From Thiotrichaceae bacterium (GTDB taxonomy: Bacteria; Pseudomonadota; Gammaproteobacteria; Thiotrichales; Thiotrichaceae), in the NCBI GenBank assembly GCA_015494435.1, contig WGBH01000495.1, forward strand, positions 1 to 11,696: a stretch of 11,696 bases of DNA, read 5' to 3'. Every line of letters begins with the position of its first letter. Position 1 is the first letter of the stretch. The translations under genes were made by a program, and so were the position numbers. The notes below the pieces were generated by a model. It ran no database searches, was not told the DNA's origin, and worked only from the letters and a program-made list of their open reading frames with translations. Positions 7,201 through 11,696 of the stretch are shown one piece after another.

Positions 7201-7971
7201 TTATCGTAAAATTCCACGTTTAGAGTTAGCACAAAATCTTACCATTAACATAACGTCTTCGTATTGGGCGTATTTGGCAGTTAGTTTTTGTATGGCATCT
7301 TGCAAGGTTAAGTTTTGGCGATAAATAATTTTATGTGCATGGTGTATTCGTGCTATTGCCTCTTTATCAAAGCTCTTTCTGCGTAGACCCTCTTTATTGA
7401 TACCATGTTGTTTGGTGGGAGTACCCGCGGCAACCATATAAGGAGGCAGGTCATTACTAATGGCTGCACCCATGCCTGTAAAGGCATATTCACCAATATG
7501 GCAAAACTGATGTACGAGGGTAAAGCCACCGAGAATGACATCATCACAAATAGTGACATGTCCAGCGAGAGTGGCATTATTGGCAAAGATGGTGTTATTA
7601 CCAATAATACAGTCATGTGCTAGGTGTACATAGGCCATAATCCAATTATCATTGCCAAGCACTGTTTTACCAATATCTTGAGTTGTTCCTGTATTGAAGG
7701 TGCAACATTCTCGAATTACATTGCGATCACCGATAATGAGTTGGGTGGCTTCGCCTTTGTATTTTTTATCCTGCGGGACTTCTCCAATGGAAGAAAATTG
7801 GTAGATTTTATTATCTTTGCCTATATGTGTATGACCTTGAATGACAACGTGTGGGCCTATCCATGTGCCTTGATCAATTTTAACCTGTGCGCCAATGATT
7901 GAATAAGCCCCAATACTTACGCGATCGGCTAATTTTGCACCTGACTCAATAATGGCAGTAGGATGTATCAA
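7201..7971 (-). CDS. lpxA: UDP-N-acetylglucosamine O-acyltransferase LpxA
   Basis: LpxA transfers a 3-hydroxyacyl chain from ACP to the 3-OH of UDP-GlcNAc, the first step of lipid A synthesis. It is a left-handed beta-helix trimer of hexapeptide repeats, visible here from HPTAIIE to about residue 185, followed by the helical C-terminus (INKEGLRRKSF, YRQNLTLQDA). The catalytic His is His119 (AHDC; E. coli His125). Met167 in TGMG aligns with E. coli Gly173, the hydrocarbon ruler; Pseudomonas also has Met there and uses C10 chains. I chose the TTG at 7971 (256 residues). It overlaps the fabZ stop as TTGA, has AGGA eight bases upstream and gives the common N-terminus MIHPTAI. The ATG at 7995, with GGAG five bases upstream, would add eight residues (MCRCRNDS) and remains possible. 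Confidence 0.96.
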   Translation of the reverse strand: MIHPTAIIESGAKLADRVSIGAYSIIGAQVKIDQGTWIGPHVVIQGHTHIGKDNKIYQFSSIGEVPQDKKYKGEATQLIIGDRNVIRECCTFNTGTTQDIGKTVLGNDNWIMAYVHLAHDCIIGNNTIFANNATLAGHVTICDDVILGGFTLVHQFCHIGEYAFTGMGAAISNDLPPYMVAAGTPTKQHGINKEGLRRKSFDKEAIARIHHAHKIIYRQNLTLQDAIQKLTAKYAQYEDVMLMVRFCANSKRGILR

Positions 7972-8417
7972 GCTGTCGTTCCTACAGCGGCACATTTTAT
8001 CTCCGCTTTAGCAGCAAGTTTTCCATCGACATGCGCTTCTGTTTTAAACACCCATAGTTTGCCTTTATGACGTAATATTTTTGCAGTTAAGATGAGTTGA
8101 TCACCAGGTACCACCTGTTTTAAAAATTTCACTTTATCGACTCCAACTAGGATATATAAAGTATCGTCTTGCGGCTTTTTGTCCATAGTACGAAAGCCTA
8201 GTAGCCCTGTTGCTTGTGCCATTGCTTCAATAATAAGGACACCTGGCATAATGGGTTCATCAGGAAAATGTCCATTAAAAAAGGGTTCGTTAATAGTGAC
8301 GTTTTTTATTGCTGTTAATGATTTCCCTGATTCAAATTGGGTCACACGATCAACTAATAGCATTGGATAACGATGTGCTAAAAAGCGACGTATTTCTTTG
8401 ACATTCATTAAATTCAT
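7968..8417 (-). CDS. fabZ: 3-hydroxyacyl-[acyl-carrier-protein] dehydratase FabZ
   Basis: FabZ dehydrates (3R)-hydroxyacyl-ACP to trans-2-enoyl-ACP in fatty acid elongation. It competes with LpxA and LpxD for the same substrate pool, which explains the conserved linkage. The 149-residue hot-dog protein has the family motifs: LAHRYPMLLVDRV, NGHFPDEPIMPGVLIIEAMAQATG with catalytic His50 and Glu64 (E. coli His54 and Glu68), and GVDKVKF. The start at 8417 has a strong AGGGG ribosome binding site about five bases upstream; a second ATG three codons in (MNV) is less favoured. The TGA stop is shared with the proposed lpxA TTG start. A 165-base gap separates it from the Rpn gene. A TACAAT -10-like box on the minus strand (8452-8457) without a good -35 may give fabZ-lpxA-lpxB some transcription of their own. 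Confidence 0.97.
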   Translation of the reverse strand: MNLMNVKEIRRFLAHRYPMLLVDRVTQFESGKSLTAIKNVTINEPFFNGHFPDEPIMPGVLIIEAMAQATGLLGFRTMDKKPQDDTLYILVGVDKVKFLKQVVPGDQLILTAKILRHKGKLWVFKTEAHVDGKLAAKAEIKCAAVGTTA

Positions 8418-8515
8418 TATTTCCCCTAACGGATAGTTTTTAAAGCAGGCGATTGTACTACAAAAGAGTAAAAGTGAGGACTTAGGATTGAAGAAGCGAC
8501 AAAACTTAATGTATA

Positions 8516-8545
8516 GGGAACTTCCAAGTAAGGAACTTCCAAGTA
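8516..8545. repeat. 15-bp tandem repeat, two units
   Basis: The unit (A/G)GGAACTTCCAAGTA occurs twice head to tail (8516-8530 and 8531-8545, one mismatch at the first base), followed by the start of a third (AAGGG). Its core GGAACTTCC is an odd palindrome also found at 583-591. It lies in the gap between the Rpn gene and fabZ. Confidence 0.7.
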
Positions 8546-8582
8546 AAGGGCATAGTCATTTTTTTGTGGGTTAAGAAGGCTG

Positions 8583-9365
8583 TTAAAATTTTTGTAATGC
8601 TTGTTCTGAAAATCCTGTAATTTTAGAGATTAATGTGAAATCAATCCCTTCTTTTAGCATCGCTTTAGCTATTTTTATTTTCTCCTCCATTTTAGCTTCC
8701 TTTCTTTGATCACGTAGATATTCTTCCTCAGAATATTCATCTTTCATACGCGCATATTCTTGTGGTGTGGTTTTGTCTTTTTTAATGATTGAAAAAACTC
8801 GTTGAATCATTTTGTTTTTATAAGCTGTTTCTTCAACTTGATGATCTAAACTGTCATTAATTGCACTTAGCCACTCTTTATGGGGGAGTGGTGTTTTATC
8901 ATTGACATATTTAGGGCAAAGATGAACAATTCTATGGTTGGTTTCTGGAATGAATGCGCCATCTAATTTTCTAGGTCTAAAATCGGTAATGCTTATATCC
9001 GTTTTATATTTATCTCCTGAGGTTAATACAACGATGGTATAGACATCCATCTTAGGTTTGTAATTAGTAGCACTCGAAATTTGTTCTAATAAGGCGATAC
9101 AGTGATAATGTAAAAAACGATCATAATGATCGGAATAACGCTTGTGTTGGATATCAACGATAATCCGATTTTTTTTATCCTCAGCAAATAAATCAAAGCG
9201 ACTATCGACGTTACCTACCGTTGGTGAAAATGATTTTTCGGTCTCTACTTTGTCAATTTCAATATCAATACCGAGAATATCTTTGACAAAAGCAGTAAAA
9301 ATAGGCGGTTGAGAAAACGCTTTTTTAAAAATAACCCCATAGCGTAGGGAAGCAACTTCAATCAT
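8583..9365 (-). CDS. Rpn-family PD-(D/E)XK nuclease / transposase-like protein
   Basis: A 260-residue protein of the PD-(D/E)XK family transposase group related to E. coli Rpn (recombination-promoting nuclease) proteins, which are DNA endonucleases. The N-terminus has the family's LRYGVIFKKAF start. The nuclease core is at residues 53-76: FDLFAED with Asp58, then VDIQ with Asp71 and Gln73, the D..(D/E)xQ variant typical of the group. A middle region (TIVVLTSGDKYKTDI) is followed by a charged helical stretch (EYARMKDEYSEEEY) and the C-terminal module AKAMLKEGIDFTLISKITGF, usual in these proteins. Residues look intact, so it may be active. Its ATG overlaps the lpxD stop as ATGA, so it should be co-translated with lpxD, an odd place for a mobile-type gene. 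No inverted repeats flank it. Confidence 0.88.
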   Translation of the reverse strand: MIEVASLRYGVIFKKAFSQPPIFTAFVKDILGIDIEIDKVETEKSFSPTVGNVDSRFDLFAEDKKNRIIVDIQHKRYSDHYDRFLHYHCIALLEQISSATNYKPKMDVYTIVVLTSGDKYKTDISITDFRPRKLDGAFIPETNHRIVHLCPKYVNDKTPLPHKEWLSAINDSLDHQVEETAYKNKMIQRVFSIIKKDKTTPQEYARMKDEYSEEEYLRDQRKEAKMEEKIKIAKAMLKEGIDFTLISKITGFSEQALQKF

Positions 9366-10384
9366 CGTTTAATCCGTTTTTCAAGTTGACGTATTTTTTG
9401 AGCCATTTTATCTAATTGGGTAAAACGAATAATATTTTTTCGCCATTTTCGATTTTCATTCACAGGCATTCCAGAGGAGTAGACTCCTGCTGATTTAATT
9501 GAGCGAATCACCATTGACATACCTGTAATAATTACATCATCAGCAATACTTAAATGCCCTGCAATGGCACTTGCACCGCCAATTTGGCAACGTTTTCCAA
9601 TGGTTGCACTCCCTGCAATTGCAACACAGGCGGCAATGGCAGTGTGTTCACCAATACGGACGTTATGACCGATTTGAATCAGATTATCCAGTTTTACACC
9701 ATCAGCAATATGGGTACTACCAAGAGCGGCACGGTCAATAGTCGTATTAGCGCCAATCTCTACCTGATTGCCAATAATAACATTGCCTATTTGCTTTATT
9801 TTATACCATTTACTTTGATCGGGTGCATAGCCAAAGCCATCAGATCCAATCACTGCACCTGAGTGAATACGAGTGTTTTGACCAATTTGGGTGTTTTCAT
9901 ATAAAGTTACCTTTGCATGTAGATGTGTATTTTCACCGATAGAACAGTTGTCATTGATAATTGAACCTGCTTCTATGACCACTGCTTTGGCGATAACAAC
10001 ATTTTTACCAATAACAACATTTGCACCAATATAAGCATCATTAGCAATGGAGGCACTCGAATCAATAACACTGCTGGGGTGAATAGAGGCAACAACAGCT
10101 TGTTCTGGATAAAAAGCAGCAACCACCTGAGCATAGGCAAGATAGGGGGATTTATTGATAAGTACATTGCCTTTATAATTTGTTGCCAAATCAGCTGTTA
10201 ATATCACCGCAGAGGCATTACAAGCATCAAGTTGGGAGAGGTATTTTCGTCCTATTGCAAAGCTAATTTCACCTTTTGTTGCAGCGTCTAATGAGGATAT
10301 TCCTGTAATGAGTAAATCGGCATTACCACGTAGCTCTGATGTTGTGATCTGAGCCAATTTATTGAGGGATAAAGTGGTTGTCAT
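9362..10384 (-). CDS. lpxD: UDP-3-O-acylglucosamine N-acyltransferase LpxD
   Basis: LpxD adds the second 3-hydroxyacyl chain, to the 2-amino group of UDP-3-O-acyl-glucosamine, in the cytoplasm. The 340-residue protein (E. coli 341) has the N-terminal uridine-binding domain (about 1-100, with SSLDAATKGEISFA and the NPYLA-like SPYLAYA). A long left-handed beta-helix of hexapeptide repeats (about 101-310) includes SGAVIGSDGFGYAP and catalytic His240 in IQIGHNVRIG (E. coli His239). The C-terminal helix VYSSGMPVNENRKWRK..LEKRIKR is complete. The ribosome binding site is poor (only A-rich sequence before the ATG). Normally skp/ompH precedes it. Here the tnpB remnant ends 24 bases upstream, so the gene may rely on transcription through the transposon remnant. 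Its TGA stop overlaps the ATG of the Rpn gene. Confidence 0.97.
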   Translation of the reverse strand: MTTTLSLNKLAQITTSELRGNADLLITGISSLDAATKGEISFAIGRKYLSQLDACNASAVILTADLATNYKGNVLINKSPYLAYAQVVAAFYPEQAVVASIHPSSVIDSSASIANDAYIGANVVIGKNVVIAKAVVIEAGSIINDNCSIGENTHLHAKVTLYENTQIGQNTRIHSGAVIGSDGFGYAPDQSKWYKIKQIGNVIIGNQVEIGANTTIDRAALGSTHIADGVKLDNLIQIGHNVRIGEHTAIAACVAIAGSATIGKRCQIGGASAIAGHLSIADDVIITGMSMVIRSIKSAGVYSSGMPVNENRKWRKNIIRFTQLDKMAQKIRQLEKRIKR

Positions 10385-10408
10385 TCTGTTTTTTCTATTT
10401 GATTACTC

Positions 10409-11098
10409 TCATTTAAAACCGCCAAAACCGCCGATATTTTGTTTAAATATTGTGCTATTGCTTGTAATTAGGGAGTGAGCTTCCCTGAGTCCTGTGACCT
10501 CTAGAACGTTAGTTAAAAACCGAATCAGGATATTCCGACTACCATGAACGTCACGTCCAACACGGATGCCTTTAAAGAGAATTGAAGATTTCCCTCCAAG
10601 GTTATCCAGTATTGAACCATCCCACAGCGTTTTAGAAGTATACGATTCATTCACATCGATGACGGTTTTTCCGTACTTTTTTGCCACCCATTTCAGTGTC
10701 ATCTTGAACTTATATATACGCTTTGTTAAATGGATTCGCCTATCGCTAATCCATTGCTTGCTTTTATTTTTTTCGTTGCTCAATAAGTCCCTCTTAGATA
10801 AGAGGTTATCAGTCTCTAGCATTAATGGCACAAGCTTTTCCTTTTGAAACTCAGCACCATAATCAGCCGAATTGGTTTCACTGAAAGCGGTTTGAAAAGT
10901 CCTGACACCAAGATCAAGGGCGACTATCTTTAAATGGCTTTGTTGGGTTGTATTGGTTTCTATTCTTGCCTGAATATTGGTAAACCATTGACCGTTGTAA
11001 GCACGACGATAAATATTTAATGCTTGCTCCCACTTTTCTTCATTCTCTGGATAAATCCTTATCTTTTTGCTGATGACGGTTTCCGTTTTGCTTTCCAT
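10409..11098 (-). pseudogene. tnpB: tnpB remnant (IS607-type RNA-guided nuclease), internally deleted
   Basis: From the ATG at 11098 the reading frame encodes 229 residues, against roughly 350-420 for complete TnpB. The N-terminus (KKIRIYPENEEKWEQALNIY) is typical. RuvC-I is present as IVALDLGVRTFQT with Asp62, and RuvC-III as RDVHGSRN with Asp183. KWVAKKYGKTVIDVNESYTSKT before it matches the end of the family. Two in-frame losses are inferred. After residue 35 the chain jumps to GQWFTNIQ, skipping most of the WED/REC region. Near residues 128-130 it jumps to YKFKMTLKWV, losing RuvC-II and its Glu. It should therefore not cleave DNA. The frame stays open upstream to 11491, but those 131 codons lie over tnpA in another frame and have no TnpB likeness. 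It overlaps tnpA by 59 bases. Confidence 0.8.
10415..10432. repeat. 9-bp tandem repeat at the tnpB 3' end
   Basis: AAAACCGCC occurs twice in direct succession (10415-10423 and 10424-10432); on the coding strand it gives the GGFGGF end of the tnpB remnant. It lies near the presumed right end of the element and, like the left-end iterons, has a 9-base period, so it could be a recombinase binding site. Confidence 0.5.
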
Positions 11099-11573
11099 CG
11101 TAGGAATTGATAAAGCGGGTAATGAAAGCAATGAGGGTCTTTGTGTCAAATTGATCGGTAGAATCTGCCTCTTCCAAAAGCTCGATACGCCCACCTGATA
11201 ATTCAATGATCCATTTAATGAGAGGGAATCCTGTTCGAGTGATTCTATCTGATGTGGTTGCCACAAGATGGAGTGAATTTCCTTCGATAGCTCGTTCCAA
11301 AATGGCTTTACATCCGCTGGCAATGTCAGAGATAAACTGCCCGTCTGGATAGTGCTTTTTAAGCCGTCTTTCCTGTGTTTTGAGTGAGCTTTGTTGCTTC
11401 TTGCTGGATACACGCGCATAGAGGATAACAACGCTTGGTTCTTCAACTCATACTCGGTAGTGTCCTCCTTTTGTTTTCTTGACCTGATCATAGTATCCCT
11501 TCTTTATTCAATTCTGGATCGTTTCGTTGCTAATATGCTCTTTCTTCGCTATCCATTCCGTTGACTTCCACAT
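11040..11573 (-). pseudogene. tnpA: IS607-type serine recombinase tnpA, two in-frame stop codons
   Basis: Starting at the ATG at 11573, with GGAG five bases upstream, one frame runs to the TAA/TGA-type stop at 11040 and gives about 177 codons. It opens with a MerR-like helix-turn-helix (MWKSTEWIAKKEHISNETIQN, then IKKGYYDQVKKTKGGHYRV). The serine-recombinase domain follows: VILYARVSSKKQ with nucleophile Ser56, KTQERRLKKHYP, SDIASG, LVATTSDRITRTGFPLIKWI and LLEEADSTDQFDTKTLIAFIT. TGA codons interrupt it at codon 22 (11508-11510) and codon 42 (11448-11450). The first falls where the helix-turn-helix normally has Trp (..TIQN-W-IKKG), and the second could also be Trp. Each is one G-to-A change from TGG. 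The junction SDIASG-CKAILERA also seems to lack about eight residues usual there. The intact-looking part from 11300 may be all that could be translated. Confidence 0.8.
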
Positions 11574-11584
11574 CGTAACTCCAG

Positions 11585-11620
11585 TTTAGTTTTTTTTAGT
11601 TATTTTAGTGATTTTAGTTT
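11585..11620. repeat. TTTTAGT iterons at the left end of the IS607-type element
   Basis: TTTAGT occurs at 11585, 11595, 11604 and 11613, spaced 10, 9 and 9 bases. The last three form 9-base units TTTTAGTTA, TTTTAGTGA and TTTTAGTTT. They lie between the tnpA start and the upstream gene end, where binding sites for an IS607-type recombinase would be expected. The helical-turn spacing puts all copies on one face of the DNA. Confidence 0.6.
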
Positions 11621-11626
11621 AAATCT

Positions 11627-11696
11627 TCAACTGTTTCTATTGTTTTGTTCTTGTTTCATTTTTTCACGCAAATAGTCCAAAACATCATTGGTAATA
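11627..11696 (-). CDS. skp: partial Skp/OmpH-like periplasmic chaperone, C-terminal end
   Basis: The first 70 bases of the minus strand encode 22 residues and a TGA stop: ITNDVLDYLREKMKQEQN and then NRNS. The ITNDVLDYL pattern matches the end of OmpH/Skp proteins of Pseudomonas-like bacteria, which finish with a conserved ITD.VL..L block. Skp is a periplasmic chaperone for outer-membrane proteins, and its gene normally lies directly before lpxD (bamA-skp-lpxD-fabZ-lpxA-lpxB). Position and sequence therefore agree, although the fragment is short. The rest lies outside the window. Confidence 0.6.
   Translation of the reverse strand, partial: ITNDVLDYLREKMKQEQNNRNS

Larger units (their letters stand above)
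10409..11626 (-). mobile_element. decayed IS607-type transposon between skp and lpxD
   Basis: A serine-recombinase tnpA followed by an overlapping tnpB in the same direction is the IS607 arrangement. The element fills the space between the end of the skp-like gene (stop at 11627) and lpxD (start at 10384), genes that are normally neighbours. IS607 elements lack terminal inverted repeats and target duplications, so the exact ends cannot be read; the limits given are the outermost plausible ones. Both genes are damaged, so it is not autonomous. Confidence 0.78.

Noticed and set aside
7405..7902. Plus-strand frames opposite lpxA
   Set aside because: They are antisense to a well-supported gene and show no domain or start signal.
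8452..8457. Promoter for fabZ
   Set aside because: A TACAAT -10-like box is present on the minus strand but no acceptable -35 box lies 15-19 bases upstream, so it is only mentioned under fabZ.
9973..10167. 64-residue Leu/Ile/Pro-rich minus-strand frame
   Set aside because: It is a shifted frame of the lpxD hexapeptide repeats, whose codon pattern makes hydrophobic shadow frames.
10566..10847. 93-residue plus-strand frame
   Set aside because: It is antisense to the tnpB remnant, without family likeness.
11099..11491. N-terminal extension of the tnpB frame (131 codons)
   Set aside because: These codons are tnpA read in another frame. TnpB similarity begins only at the ATG at 11098.
11040..11573. 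Genetic code with TGA as Trp
   Set aside because: lpxD and fabZ end with TGA at the expected protein ends, so the host reads TGA as stop; decay of tnpA is simpler.

Overview
The window looks like chromosome of an AT-rich gammaproteobacterium. The minus strand carries the end of a skp/ompH-like gene, then lpxD, fabZ, lpxA and lpxB, which is the classical outer-membrane/lipid A cluster order. The LpxA chain-length residue is of the Pseudomonas type. Abundant palindromic intergenic repeats, an Rpn/PD-(D/E)XK transposase-like gene and a decayed IS607-type element recall filamentous sulfur bacteria (Thiotrichales such as Beggiatoa or Thiothrix). That placement is inference and not proven by the sequence.

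Layout. 1-91: no supported gene. 92-583 (+): membrane-anchored DUF3465 protein. 584-1208: a 625-base non-coding stretch packed with palindromes, including a 163-bp MITE-like hairpin (742-904) that interrupts an older palindromic repeat. 1209-2833 (-): apaH followed by a coupled gene for an unrecognised C-terminally membrane-anchored protein. 2834-2975: divergent intergenic region with back-to-back promoter candidates. 2976-5909 (+): a large M16C (PreP-like) zinc metallopeptidase. 5910-6052: convergent intergenic region with a second copy of the palindromic repeat. 6053-10384 (-): lpxB, lpxA, fabZ, an Rpn-like nuclease gene and lpxD. 10385-11626 (-): remnant of an IS607-type transposon (serine recombinase tnpA with two in-frame TGA codons; tnpB shortened, lacking its RuvC-II region). 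11627-11696 (-): the last 22 codons of a probable skp/ompH.

How it works together. LpxA, LpxD and LpxB catalyse committed steps of lipid A synthesis, and FabZ works on the same 3-hydroxyacyl-ACP pool. Here the cluster is split twice. The IS607 remnant lies between skp and lpxD, and an Rpn-family gene, joined to lpxD by an ATGA stop/start overlap, lies between lpxD and fabZ. lpxA begins inside the fabZ stop codon if its TTG start is used. ApaH removes Ap4A-type dinucleotides; its coupled partner is unknown.

The most striking non-genic signal is the nested repeat at 705-919. Removing the 163-bp hairpin and one copy of a 3-bp (or 4-bp) flanking duplication restores a 49-bp palindrome with 20 of 21 paired positions. 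I found no convincing new defence or metabolic system. The notable points are mobile-element activity inside an essential operon, a possibly domesticated Rpn nuclease gene and a TnpB remnant missing a catalytic region.
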